DNA of 64,000 bases. Source: Lingula anatina (lineage: Eukaryota; Brachiopoda; Lingulata; Lingulida; Lingulidae). Position numbers and translations under genes: made by a program. Below, piece after piece: positions 36,468 to 50,500 of the stretch. Numbering within the stretch: the first letter of the stretch is position 1; each line of letters opens with the position of its first letter. The notes below the pieces were generated by a model. It was not told the origin of the DNA, did not search any database, and worked only from the letters and a program-made list of their open reading frames with translations. The stretch lies in contig NW_019775724.1 of assembly GCF_001039355.2 (NCBI RefSeq), positions 724,756 through 788,755 on the forward strand. The letters run 5' to 3'.

Positions 36468-39400
36468 ATGGGACCTTCACTTCAAAGCGTCTTGATTTTG
36501 GGCTTTGTATTCGTTCAACTGCTGGGCAATACCCAGGCTCAAGGTATGTAATTATATATATTTCACTTGTCCATGTTTTGATTTTTCTATTTATTTGTTT
36601 GTTTGTTTGTTTATTTGCTCGTTTGTTTATTTATTCTCGTTCGAGAATAAATAAACATTTTTTCAGTGACTATGGCATATGTATTTAAACTATTGTATCT
36701 ACCTAAAAAACTACATTAACAATTTACAAACAGATATTTACATGGGTTATATTCAAAGATCATTTCTATGGTGTTGGTTTAGTTAACTAGATGGTGTTGG
36801 CATTATGCACCTTTTTGGTGATTGTGAGTATTGGTCTTTTTGTGGTATTAAAATTTTAACATAATAATAATAATAATGATTCTCAATATATAGGTACATT
36901 TAGCTTTACATTAATTAAACATTAATTAAATCTTCAATTCAGTTGCATTCATGATTAACTAGACGATGCATTATCAGAGAACACTGATGATGTTTTACAC
37001 GAAACACGACAAAACTGCGTTTTCTTAGAAAATAATTTTTAAAATCTTCGTTACCCATCATTGTGAAAATATTTACTCGAAGTTGAGGACAAAATGTTAG
37101 TCTATAATATAGATTCAAACTATTTTCATAATTGGCATTGTTATTTATGTTTATAGATTTTGTTTAAAAAGTCTAAAATAATAAATATTGAAGACGGCTA
37201 ACCACGCTAAATGTGCCAATTTTTCGCAAGTAGTCAGTAGCATAATAAAAAGCACAACTTTTTGTCCTTTGGGAAACAATTTATACTTTCTAACCTTGCC
37301 AACTCGCCACGTTAATGGAGAAATTTTTCCAGTCTAGATGTTCAAATCATGGCATATTAGCAAGGAATATGAAGTTAGTGGATCGAAAAGTAATTACTTT
37401 GGGACATTTGGGGTGTATAACACTCCAAATAATATTTTTACACTCACCAAAAAAAAAAAAAAAAAAAAAAAAAATGGAATAGCGTGCTCATTTCTAAACG
37501 TATTTCCCGGCCAGACCTTATGGACTATATATCCGTTCAATAAACGTGCATTTCGTAACATCCCTTTAGCGCAGTCTAATTTTTGTAAGTGTTAAAAACG
37601 TGCAAATGTTAACTGAAAGGGTTGCTATATTTAAAACTTTGGTTACTCAAACCTTCTTTACCGAATACGAAAACTGTGCATACCAACAAGGCATGAAACG
37701 GAGAATGTTTGCATGTCGTGCACAAAAAGCTAGATTTATCACTTTCTGTCACTAGAGTTTTAGAAAAAGTAGAATTCGCAAATATGTCTTTAACTTCATT
37801 TTCTGGTTTTTTAAATGAACCTGCTGGGGTATATATTGAGAATCTCTGAATAATAATTATGATTATAATAATAACATACATATACATACATGTAGCCTAT
37901 ACAGTGCCGCCGGAATCTCCCCTTACTTACCCTCCGGGTCGCTGCGGGTTGTACGGACGGCCTGGCTCGGTTACTATGGAAATAACATTGTCATCCATAC
38001 GCTGTTTGGTTTCTGTTAACAATAGTTCCATACCCTGCCCGTCGGGCAATTATCGTGACAAACTTTCTGCTAACAAAAGAACCTAACCCTAGCTCGCTGA
38101 GATAAAGATCGAAGGTGAGCGTGGTCGCAATTAAGTGCTCGCCAAGCGTTAATTGACCTTTAATGCGCGGTGGCTTCACTCTACTCTGATCACTCTACTC
38201 TGATACGGAGATTTTAAGTAAAAGAACTTGCCAACATTGATTTTTTAATGTCACTTTACCAAAAAGATTCGGTGATGACAGCAATTTTCGTGTACATTGT
38301 AGCTATGAATTGATTGAATTTACATAGAGTTTAATAAATGAATTTATGAATTCATCAAAGATCAAATAAAACACTACTTGTACATGTAATATTTATTAGG
38401 CTTCAAACTGTCTTTACTATATACGTATCATTAACAAGATTAAAATTTACTTTTATAGTATGTCCTTATATTTCTATTAGTTTTGTTCATAGACGAAATG
38501 CATTTATTTCCAAAAAAGATTTGTCAGTTGTTTCAGTGATAAACATTTTGTTAGCCATATCTTTAATATAGTTCAGACTTTATTTGCATATAGAATCTCT
38601 CCCATCTACACCCGTAACATTTCTGTCCTTTCGTATTCGTTCNNNNNNNNNNNNNNNNNNNNNNNNNNNNNNNNNNNNNNNNNNNNNNNNNNNNNNNNNN
38701 NNNNNNNNNNNNNNNNNNNNNNNNNNNNNNNNNNNNNNNNNNNNNNNNNNNNNNNNNNNNNNNNNNNNNNNNNNNNNNNNNNNNNNNNNNNNNNNNNNNN
38801 NNNNNNNNNNNNNNNNNNNNNNNNNNNNNNNNNNNNNNNNNNNNNNNNNNNNNNNNNNNNNNNNNNNNNNNNNNNNNNNNNNNNNNNNNNNNNNNNNNNN
38901 NNNNNNNNNNNNNNNNNNNNNNNNNNNNNNNNNNNNNNNNNNNNNNNNNNNNNNNNNNNNNNNNNNNNNNNNNNNNNNNNNNNNNNNNNNNNNNNNNNNN
39001 NNNNNNAAAAAAAAAAAAAAAAAAAAAAAAAAATGGAATAGCGTGCTCATTTCTAAACGTATTTCCCGGCCAGACCTTATGGACTATATATCCGTTCAAT
39101 AAACGTGCATTTCGTAACATCCCTTTAGCGCAGTCTAATTTTTGTAAGTGTTAAAAACGTGCAAATGTTAACTGAAAGGGTTGCTATATTTAAAACTTTG
39201 GTTACTCAAACCTTCTTTACCGAATACGAAAACTGTGCATACCAACAAGGCATGAAACGGAGAATGTTTGCATGTCGTGCACAAAAAGCTAGATTTATCA
39301 CTTTCTGTCACTAGAGTTTTAGAAAAAGTAGAATTCGCAAATATGTCTTTAACTTCATTTTCTGGTTTTTTAAATGAACCTGCTGGGGTATATATTGAGA

Positions 39401-41439
39401 ATCTCTGAATAATAATTATGATTATAATAATAACATACATATACATATATGTAGCCTATATGTCTATGTGTGTACATAAAGCTTTCATGTGGCACAGAAC
39501 TATATTGCACTCAGCATACACTCAAATATTCGTTTTTAAATGAAAAATGTGTTTAAACACTTTGCATAAAACAAGATGATAAACCGGCTGTATTCATTTG
39601 AATAATGTATAAACCAATGATATCTAATCATAATGACAGCAATGTTATACATGTATTAACCAAAATCAAACTTTAAGACTCCAACTTTGTGGTATCAATA
39701 TTGGTTTGTATTGTACATTTTAAGTCTTAAACGTAATATACTTCGCTTGGTTAATGTATGTCATCTCAAGTATATTTCTAAAATATATGGATGGTTATAT
39801 AGTCTAATGGATAGCCTTTTTCTTGCTTTTAGACTACTCCTCGTACTGCGAGGAAATAGCCCTGAGGGTAGATGAGACCAGATGCTTGACACGCCAAAAT
39901 TCCGAGAGGCCCCAAGTATGCGATGTTGCCCAATACTTGGACAATTGTATAAGTTGTGAATTGGGTCAGCAGTCAGACCAGTCTATCAAGACCTGCGTCC
40001 AGCAAGTACCTACTAGTACGGGAACCATCCGAGCCTCTTTCCTTATGTGTTGTGAAGAACCAGGTAAATCTCGCCTATTATTAGCTATTTTTAGTGTAAA
40101 AAAATGGAAATGGATAAATACAGTTTGTTTATTTGAATGATGTTGAAATGTTGTGTAACTACAAGAGGGGTTGCATGTATACATAGTTCTAAAATATTTT
40201 ACGGATATTAGTAACCTTATGTGACGATTCTCGCTTCGAAGCAGGATTGAGAGTTTTTTAATTTTCCAATGCGTTTTGGGCTCTCAGTTCCTCACCTTCC
40301 GGCTTCCCCTTTCCTCATATTGTTTTTGTCCTCTGTAGCCCACTGCATATTCAGTAACGCTGCTCTAATTCTGAATTCTGTGAATTCTTTTGTTCGCCGT
40401 TGATTCGCAACATGGTACAGTTTGGTCGAAAGTAAATTTGTTTAAAATTTGGTACGCCAAAGGGTTAAACATATAGTATAATGCAATCATCTTAACAAAA
40501 TACAGTATTAACACTTTTTACGCTCATTAAACAAGCAGGTGTCCGAATACTGAAAATCAATATTAATAAATCTTAATATTCGTTCTTTGTTTGTGCAGAT
40601 TATACAGGAAAGGCCGACTGCTGCAACGCAGGAAAACAGGCTACCAACTGCGATGAAGATGCTGAAGCTTACGGCGATGAGCAACGTTGCAAGTCGACAT
40701 TTCTAACCTGCTGTTACTGTTCCCAGAGGGCGGCATTGTCTGATCCGCTTTCTCGATCATGCAGCGAACGAGCAGATTTTGGGAGTAACCTATGCCAAAG
40801 TGCCTTCCTTGAGACATGTGAAAACCAATAATTTTTTTTTCAGAAGAGGAACCAAAAATACAAAATTTTATGGGAATTGGTTTCAAAAAGGTTCCAACTG
40901 GTTCCAGTCCATATTCTTTTCTTCAAAAACCAGTTTTATCTCTATAGGTCAGGATATTAAGCCTAGTTAAACCTGTTCAATCATACATTAAGTAATAAAA
41001 CAAGCATGCGGTACTTACCTGTCCCAAGTATATAAATTTCATAAGTGTATTTTATGGCCAGCGGTAATAAAAAGATAAAGTCTTTTTTTTTTTGTTACAT
41101 CTAATTGAAAATCCGGGATTTAATAGGCATATGGGTGACTTTATGTATCAATGCATGTTGAGCGTTATTATAAAAATATTGACTCAGATACACCATATAA
41201 AAAGTATGTGTAGTTGTTAAGAAACACTGAAATTCGTTATTTCAGACACAGGTTTAGCTATTGAAGGGCAACTACATTTAAAACCGTTTACTTTTATATA
41301 GTTATCATAATTCAGTTATTTTGTAAGACCAAAAAACTTCATGCAATTAAGTTTGGATGCAATGTTTTGAACTAATAAGTGAGATGGAACTGGCATCTGG
41401 AGGAAAGTGTCCAGAAACGTGGTCAAATATAGTTTCAAT

Positions 41440-41482
<43 letters not shown>

Positions 41483-43103
41483 ATAGCCGCAGTCATTCAA
41501 GTTAATGTTTTAATTTTAATTTTAAATTGAAGATTGAACGCTTGAATGTATCATTGGTTAAGATTTGACAGTAGATAAGACACGGTGTGTAAAAAAAATT
41601 AAACTGATCGGTAATAAAACAAAATATTGATATTAAAATGAACAAAATGATCAAAGAGGTGTCCGTTCAAGTTTAATACCTGTGACAAGCAAAGAAAAAG
41701 CGTGTTTGTACCAATAACAATGCAAAATGTATATCAATCTGTTTTGAATCGTAGCTATTGCTAAACGTTAATCATGTGTTACTGATTAAGATTGGTATGC
41801 GATTTATGTGAAATTAACAAAAGTTATACCACTGGGTAACCAAAGGATTTATATTCGACTTTTATTAAATTATTTCATGGGTTAAGGGTTTTTGTTCCAA
41901 TAGCACCTCTATGTCGTTCTTGCGGGAAAATAAAATAATTGCAATTATTCTAGAAATGTTATTTATTCTTCTTTTTTTCTTATAACACACTAAATAAGTT
42001 ACTTTTGTAGCAACCAGGTGCCCTTTCTTAGAGATTCAAACGTTATCAAATGTCTTTTCAAGTTGAAATAAACACAAGTGCACCGGCTAATTCAGGATGC
42101 AATATCTCCCCCCCCCCTTTAATTCTTGCTATCTCCCAATTTGGCCACTGTTGGTCGTACCCATTACTAACTTCAAATAGCTGAAATATGCTTTATCAAA
42201 AAAGTAATTTTAGCGATTTATCCTAAAATCCATACAAAATTCTAAAATAAGTTATGTTCTGATCTGTTTATTCAAGTCTTGTCAACACAAAGTGAAACTT
42301 ATATAATAATTTTTTATATCCCATTTTTGCTTTGAATTAAGGTGATTATGCCCATAATATAAGTTTTTGGTCTCCTTGTTATTGTGTTATTATCCCAAAT
42401 ATTTGCATGCTCATAATATTAATCAATTAGTCTCTTATACATTATTGTGTCTTTTAAGTCTTACGTAATGTGTGTCCCTTCTTTAATGTGTATTGTCCTT
42501 GCCAGTTTTATTTCTTTTCTTATATTTTAATGCGATATTGGCCTGTGGCTGAAATAAATTATGTATGAATTTGAAACGTAAGACGACAAGCCCCTTTTGG
42601 CAGCATAATCAAAAAGGAAACATTTCTTTGTAGGTTGCATTGCAAAGGAGAATGCGTGGCTTGATCGATTTTTTGAGGGAGTGCTCCAGCACGATAGAAG
42701 TGACATCTATACTGAATTCTTTAAAGATGGGTCTATTAACGTGGTGGAAAGAAGGTTCTTATTAGAACGTCTAGATTTTTTTTTCAAATTATATCTAAAT
42801 CACATTAAAGGATTTACATACGTTTGAAATATCGAAAACTGGATATTTGATTATTGGTCACATTTGAACCCGCGAGAAGTAAAGAACTGTTTCTAATATG
42901 CCTCCCTTTTACCCCTTGATTAAAAATATGGAAAGAAATGTGGCTAGAGATATGACCTATATAACTTCATGAATATTAACTGTTATCGCTAATACCGCAC
43001 CTGTTACACGCAGATATATCTTACGACGTCGGCGACACAGTAGCTCCACAACTAATCCTATCCATTGACGTTATAACAGAGGAAGAAGACTCGTTCTTGA
43101 AAG
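36468..43103 (+). CDS. Secreted cysteine-rich ANATO-like protein (gene A; 3' end unresolved)
   Basis: Exon 1 (36468-36543) opens with a signal peptide (MGPSLQSVLILGFVFVQLLG) and ends in phase 1. Exons 39833-40063 and 40599-40817 are phase 1-1. They encode cysteine-rich units of anaphylatoxin-like (ANATO) type, for example CCNAGKQATNC with CKSTFLTCC. The exon at 40599 could read on to a stop at 40829 (FLETCENQ, 179 aa, with AATAAA at 40994). Splicing at 40817 to an acceptor at 42634 restores the family's terminal Cys-Cys (FLETCC) and reads IAKENAWLDRFFEG. A further 90-nt phase 1-1 exon (43014-43103, ISYDVGDTVAPQLILSIDV) may follow. No VWD exon was found for this gene. ANATO modules are otherwise known in complement C3/C4/C5 and fibulins. 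The role is probably extracellular and is otherwise unknown. Confidence 0.65.
37449..37900 (+). repeat. About 450-bp direct repeat, copy 1 (flanks the gap)
   Basis: Begins with a poly-A run, then TGGAATAGCGTGCTCATTTC. It is nearly identical to 39007-39460. It lies in intron 1 of gene A. Confidence 0.9.
37901..38642. other. Unique segment between the repeat copies
   Basis: About 740 bp, GC-richer at 37905-38180, with no supported coding exon or RNA gene. It may be a haplotype-specific insertion, or the tail of a transposon that extends into the gap. Confidence 0.4.
38643..39006. other. Assembly gap (364 N)
   Basis: Undetermined bases ending inside a poly-A run. All translations across it are meaningless. 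Confidence 0.99.
39007..39460 (+). repeat. About 450-bp direct repeat, copy 2
   Basis: Starts in the same poly-A run as copy 1 and stays identical, except for isolated differences, through GTAGCCTATA. It then diverges into the unique sequence preceding gene A exon 2. Confidence 0.9.
41000..42630. other. Intron or intergenic DNA within the ANATO cluster
   Basis: AT-rich. Contains a (CT)n run at 41443-41478 and a poly-C run near 42108. No exon was supported until the acceptor at 42632-42633. Confidence 0.45.
41443..41478. repeat. (CT)n microsatellite
   Basis: About 18 CT units. Confidence 0.95.
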
Positions 43104-45538
43104 GTAAGCAGATTGTTTATGTATACCATGTAACTGCTACAGAACGATTATAACTGTTCCAAATATTAAATGGTTTAGGTGCAGTAGGATCCGTTTTTAA
43201 GATATTCATTTGAGTGGTGAAATTCGCGAAGCAAGGATTAAAAAACCTGGTTCATGCAATTTTAATATTTTTGAATGTTTTCAAAATTATTGCAACTGTT
43301 GTCGCAAGTCAATCTTGGGTTTCAGACTTTCAAGTGCGCTTTAAACGAGACAATTTTGGGTTTTAAATTTTATACAGACACCTTGTGTTTGTAATATAGG
43401 TCTCATCGTGAAGTTAATTTTTTTCTGCAAAAGATCCCTTTAGATAAATAGTTCAATTATTCAGTTAGATAAGATTTTTAAGATTCTTTACAATCATTTC
43501 ACGGTGGATAAAACAGACTCTCGTTGAAGTCAACGGAATTTTGAAACTAATATGAATTCTAAAAAATAAATGACCCGAGAAAGAAGCTGACACATTCGGT
43601 TCTTTGCTCTGCAACGTGGCATTTTTTCAACATGGCGCATTTCTAAATATTTTCAAGAGCTCAGGATTCCACAAAAATGCCAAGTAGTCAATGCATTATT
43701 AATGGAGCGTTGGTGGTATACAGTGTTACCCCTATTTTGAAGTCCAAGACAAAAATTTTAACAGAAGATATAATTTACGTAGCGTTTCTGTTGTGGATTT
43801 TTTTATAGAAAGCTTCAGGATATTTAATTTAATGTCATAATGAGTAGTGGTGTTATAGGAACCGGGGTGTCCAGCATTATGCTACAGGGAAGGGGTATAC
43901 TGTTGATGAAACTGTTCCCAACGGTTTTCGAGAGTTTAAATCCTTCTATTTTTCAACCACTGATCGATGAATTTTGCTTTTTAATTGTTTGGATAATTTC
44001 AAAATGCACCTTAGCTACTTTTGTCACTCCTTTATAGTGCATGTACCACCCGACTTTAAGCTGCAAAACAGAGCTGACATTCAATTACTTCAAACTTTAC
44101 GTATTTTTCTGCGTAATAAATGAAAATAAAGACTTGAATCATATTTTAAAAAAAGCTTTTATCATCTTTTCAGTGTTATTGTGAATTCAGTTTCTTAAGT
44201 GAGTTCATCGGCAGAGCACTGCAAGAATACATGACTGATTATAAGTTTTAAACAACCATTAAAAGCCTTATTTGGATTTCCATATTTTTCAAATTATCAG
44301 CTGTTAATGAGTGCCACGCCCCACCATATGGATGTCTTTATCTAACAACCGTCAGTACCTTTCTCTCGTGGCATTCCTTCTGATAGGTTTTGGTATGGAA
44401 TAGCATTGTTGGCATCGGTCGGGGTTTGTTTAATTATGTTCGACTTTTTTTTCGTTGGGCCCTTTATTCGGAGAGACATTAATCCCAACAGATTCTATAA
44501 AGTGTTTATATGTGGCGATCTTTATGGTCGTTGTAGGGGTTTCAACCAAAGTAATCTGCGATTGTGAGTGCTCTTTGTGAAAGGGCATTATCAATTTGCA
44601 AAATAAAATAGGGTGCCCTTTTGCAAATGGGAGGTTGGTGGTTTCCGAAATATTTGCTCCAAACGTCCTCTTTTTCCTTTGGAGCCTCTTCAGCAAGCCT
44701 CTTCAGGAAACCTGTGAACTTTAATTCGACCCTCTCGATAATTCGGTAAATTTATAATCAGGCCATCGTCATCTGTGAGAGCCACATGGCTCCAGTGTTG
44801 AACCCAAAAACGTTGATGGTTTCCAGCTCGTTGCATAATAGACGACGGTGTTTAGAGAGGCTTCCCCAGATATATCGAAAACTGTGAAATCCAAACTGGT
44901 GGACACCCTTGGGTTTTTAATCGATTTGTTGATTAATTTGACTGTAGCCTGTGATTCTCAGAATAGGTGGACATATTGAAGACCATTCCACCGATGCTTC
45001 TCTATTGTTTTGAATTTTTGATTCTCTGAGGGTTTAAATTTTTTGTTTATTTGTTTTTCGCTAGCTGTCATGGTGAATGGATGATATGAAGTTTATATAT
45101 ATATGTATATGCCGTTTTTATGAAAGCTACATTAAAGGTGCAAAAATCTGTATTGGAATTGTAGTCCTTCTCAATAATCTTTTATTTCTATATATTTGTA
45201 TTTGTTTTTTTAGGTAAAGTCTACTGAACATTTTAAGGGGCTTTAAACTTAAGATAAATATATGATTATATTTTTATAAAACTTATTTCATCAAAATTAA
45301 AATCGGTCGAATTCTATCCATCTCATCAAATATGTCTAGTCTTAAAAATAAGCTCCTGACATGTGCGTGAATCTGTATTCCCTATGGTATGAGAGTTGCG
45401 TGAATGCGAACCGTATGTTTGTTTGCATTGGTGTATTTGAATTATGAACAGCACAGTTCCATTAATCTACTCCCATGCATTTGTCAACTTCTCAGAGTAT
45501 TATATCAACAAGTTTTATCACGTCGACATCTTTTTCAG
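43104..45538. other. Stretch between ANATO genes A and B
   Basis: No supported exon. At 44430-45010 the minus strand carries broken open frames (an 88-aa frame at 44696-44430, then a further frame reading SLDFTVFDISGEASLNTVV) separated by stops. This looks like decayed coding DNA, perhaps a transposon or pseudogene, but I do not recognise the family. Confidence 0.35.
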
Positions 45539-45555
45539 GAACTAAAATACGACGA

Positions 45556-47411
45556 ATGTCGAAAATGGCTGACAACATTAGACTGGTACTAAAGCTCTTG
45601 GTACTCTTTGTTCTTATTGACGCAGTTGGCGCCGTACATCCCGAGCATCCACGTAATTATAATCTTTTATTTAATTTAGCATAAAATGCTACTCCGTTCA
45701 ACAATGAATCTAAAGTCATATATTTTTTTTACAAATGCTGCATGTAGTTTTTCTCTGAACTTGCATTGTGATACCAATGCTAAACTAAATTTTAGCATAG
45801 TGATGCAAACATGCAAGCAAGCAAAGAACAAGATGCAACATCATAAGCCAAGAATGATCATCAAAGAGGTGCATGTACCCTTTGGCATTTTAGTGTAAGT
45901 GGCGGTGGGGGGGTCCCTAGGGGTAAATGAATTTATTCATCACTACTAAAACATGTACATGATGATATAGCCAGCACCTGCATTTGTCGTCGCCGTCGCC
46001 GTGCGCTTTCAGACCGAACGCGATTAGTGGAAAACCCTTTGATCTAATGTTTCCAAACTTATATGAATTCCACGAATAGCTAGGAATTGATACAATTTAG
46101 AGATAGCGAGGAATCGTGTAATTTTGCACCTTTCCGGTAGATATCTTGTCCGGATTCAGTTACAAATTTGGACTTATAGGCATACTTCAGGAATATTAGG
46201 ATTCAGATAAGAGAAAGCTAAGTATCTGCCGAATGCACCTACGACTAATGATGTAATCTTGACTATTTTTGAAATTTCGAGGGACTATTGTGCCCCCAGG
46301 ACAGGTATAAAAAGTCCTTCACCGCTGCTTTACAAACTCGTAGTCAAATCGTGATCAGACGAATGCTTCATGTTTCCAAGATCCGTTACAATATCTAAGA
46401 ATATACCAAGGATTTGTTAAGAATTAAACAAGATTTTTTACTTTCGGGAGTTCGGGACCAAAATTTTGAACAACTCAGAACTTTTGTCCAGATTGCACGA
46501 TCTCTCAAAATTGTAAGAACTGACTGAGAAAAAATAAGAATCAATTAAGAGCTTAAAGAATTTATCACGATTAAACGAAGAACCCTTGGATTTATCAATT
46601 CCTGGCGGTTCGTGGAATTCAAAGATGTTGGATATAAGGGCTTTGTTTATAACAGAAACAGAAGTCATATATTAGATAATGCTAAACTTAATCATCATTA
46701 TTGCAGAAAATGTTTTTGTATATCGTTTTTATAATAATATTGAAAAGTACTACATAACAAAAGTTTGCATTGCATAGAAAAGACAAACATGAAATTTATG
46801 GAACGTATCAATTAAATATATTCAAATTTTTTTAAAGTCAAACAGTTTGTTTTCAAAACCAATAGTATTTACACGCCATTTTTGGATATGGTAGTTGTGC
46901 GGTGAGAGTGTGGGTGTGGGCTTGTCTTGAAATACTGATGATACATAATTGTGCAATCATGTAGGGTCTATTCAAATATACTTGTACGTTTTTAGGGTGG
47001 GTGGGTGAAGGGGTGGGTGGGATGGGGGTAGGGGGGTAAGCGTATAAAATATTACTGTAAGGGAAGGGAAAATTCCTTAGTTCCCTGCCCGCCGTCCTTT
47101 TTAATGACGTTGTTGGAAAAAAGTGTGGGTGGGATAGATTCCTACAGCCCCTACCCCAATGATATTGTTTCGGATTAAGACAATTACTGGTCATTGCTGA
47201 CCGGCTGTCATCCGTTTTCTCCATTTTATGAGCCCGGTCACCAATACTGATGATACTCTATGTTTGCGCTCATTTCTGCTTTCTCAAATTCAGCCGACTG
47301 CGGCGAGTTGGGAGCAATACCGTTGCTAAACCACTGTAGCATGCGTGGCGCTGCTCTCGGCAATAACAGTTGTGCAGATGAATACAGGGAACATTGTACC
47401 GGTGCCGGTAA

Positions 47412-47490
<79 letters not shown>

Positions 47491-47523
47491 ACGTTTTTAG
47501 GGTGGGTGGGAAAAGGGGTGGTT

Positions 47524-47590
<67 letters not shown>

Positions 47591-50500
47591 ACACAACCAC
47601 ATACGAAACATCGCGTGAAATAAGTCATAATGGACATACAATATTGTCTCAGGGAACATATCAATTTAGACAACATGTAAGAGTATCTGCAGCGAAACGT
47701 TGAAAAACCAAATTAAGTAGTTATTCGCTATTTACTATCTTGCCTGGTTTTCAGAAATCTATTTATTTGATGTTTGCTATGTATGTTTTTTTCAATTTCT
47801 TTTCAATTGCAAGCCGCAATTCTGCGAGCCGCGTTGCCTTACGTATTTGTTAGAATTAATTAAGTGGAAAATAAAGTCAGTAGTAATGTTACAAGAACAA
47901 CTTACATAAATCTGTTTAGTTGCAATATCGTGGTGTACTCAGCACCATAAATTGCCAATCTGCATAATAAGCATTTGTACCATATCCCCACGTTGCCTCC
48001 CAAAAAACTGGATTGACCTAGATTTAGTAAAAATCCACATCAGAACAAATTGCAAATGGGCAAAAATGTTCATTAGCTTAATGTTCATAACTGACCACCT
48101 AGCGGTCAGTGAGTGTCAACATCTACTCACATCAGTCTGATGAAGGCCTACGTCCAGGTTGGCCGTAAGTGAACGGTATGAATGTTTTTGATAAATTTTA
48201 TTTATAAAATTGCAAATGGATTTCCTCTGCTGTTTTGTGTAGAAGACCATACCATCACATTACAGATTTCTCTAGACACTGGTATCGTGTCTTACCTTAT
48301 CACAAGTTTTTAACACTTACAGAGGAACTTTGCTGCGAAATGGGACTGAAAATTGACAGTACTAGTTGTGATGCGCGAACTTCTTCCCAGGCACCTTCAT
48401 ACTGCTCCGATAACAATACCTTCACGATATGTTGTGAGTGCTGTGAGACTGCGCAGACTGGCCAAGGAATATGTGCTGAGAAGGCTGCAGCGCATCCAGA
48501 TTGCCCCAGAGCTACCATCTTAGCTTGCTGTGAGGACGATACTTCAAACTTAAGTAAGTGAACAAAAATACTGGTTGATTTAAAAGAAAAGGAGAGCAAT
48601 TGAAAAAAAGGTGTTTATGACTGAATCCAAAAACGTTGTCACCCCCAACAGCTAAGCCAAAACAGATGTTCCGTTATTGATCCAGCCTGAGCGCTGGTGA
48701 TACTCATTGTTTTAGTCCCGACCCGTCTCGTGCGGCTTAAGTCGGCTTCCGCTGGCTCCGCGTCTTGTCGGCGGATACAAGTCGCCGTTACCGCTTCTTT
48801 TCTTACACTACAAATGCCTGCGTCCCAATTTCTGGGATTTAGGCCACATATAATCTCAACTTGATCCCCCTAGATTTGGAGTTCTGTCGGTGCATTGGCC
48901 TAGGTGTGACGCTCGTCGCAGTGCACCCTTGTCAAAATTTTGGAAAATTAAATGCCAAATATCTCCTGAACCGAAGTATTTATGGGAAAAATACTAGAGA
49001 AATCTGATTGAAAGTCTTATGTACATATTTTAAATATGATCTTGAATTTGACCTCTGATCGTTATATCAAGGGCAAAGGGGCCAAAAATTGTGTACAATT
49101 TTTTGCAAAGAAAGATTTGTTTGTACCACTTTTCAAAAACAACAAAAACAAGACTTCTATGCTTTCATATTATGGTGAGAAGGTGCACTTGGGGCACCCT
49201 GAGCTTCAGAGATAACTTGACACTAACCTCTTCACTATAGCCTATCTTCGTCGTGTCAAGTAACTTTGACCTTTGACCTGCTTTTCACTAAGAATTGTAC
49301 TTTTCAATTTGCAGCCCGCACATTTCCATTACAGACAAAGATATACCCATAGTTATTATTGAACTTGAATAAGAAGTCATATAATGGCAATTTGAATTTT
49401 GCTTTACTTTTCACCATAAACTGAATTTTACAAAATTTCAGACCCTCCTATCGCCAAAACTGGCAGAGATACACCCATAGTTACTATTGAACTTGGATAG
49501 AATTTCATATATAAGAATCTTACTGTGGCCTGGAATTTGACCTCTGACCTACTTTTCCCCAGGGTTTTGTAAAAAAAGCATATTCCATAAACAATCACGC
49601 ATTTAACATGCTAATCTACATTTGATTTGACCTTTATTCTACTTCTCCCAATCCCTATATTTACCCAACCCTACTTCTCCTCAACTAATACGCTATCATC
49701 CATACCTTCCTTCCTACTTGAAGCGCCTACTCCCGCTGGTGGTACAATACCAGGAGGAGGTGGAGCCTCTCTGATCCTCTAGTTTTTAAGTGTAAGTGTG
49801 CGGTTGTACGTGTGCATAAGTGTGCATATTAACTGATAAATTGAAGGACTGGGTGATGGTGAAAGTACAGGTATATAATATCTGTAGAATAAGTTTCTTT
49901 TAACCAGTTCCCAATTTATTTGTTTCAGCGGCCAGTGAAAAAGATGAAGCTCACGCCAAAGGACTCAAAGAGGCAAACGACACCGGAAGCTGCACCGACG
50001 ATGCCACCATATCGCCTATTCTGAATTCGTTAAGTCTAAAAGCTTGTGAATGTTGCCTTTTGGGAATGATACCGTCAGAAGAGCCTTGCTCGACGCGCAT
50101 ACCGAGAATTTCCGAAGATAACGACTGTAGAACGTACTTCAGTCAATGCTGTGTGGAATACCGTAAGGATATTTTTGTTTTGTTGGAATAGCTTGTATTC
50201 TAGACCAAAGCAGATTTTATCTAAAGTGCGTTTTCAAACTACAAATCATTTAATCCATGGTTAGATTATATCGTTTAGCATTTTTTACGCGAGTCTTCAT
50301 TCTTCTAGTACGGATGATGTATAGATTTGTTACAATGCCATTGCACCTAATCTGACCACTCAGGGCAACCAAAATGGGATTGATCTTGAATTATTACTGA
50401 AAGATATACCCAATGAAATCACCGCAAATTACATAATTTAGCAGTGCTAAGTCCACAGAGTACTGTGCACGTACTGTAGGTTCCAGGGGCGGATCCATGA

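Noticed and set aside
38563..39120. Long ORFs through the N gap
   Set aside because: They consist of undetermined bases plus a poly-A/T run.
49267..49279. Perfect DR1 nuclear-receptor element
   Set aside because: It lies inside a degenerate tandem repeat in an intron, so it is likely incidental.
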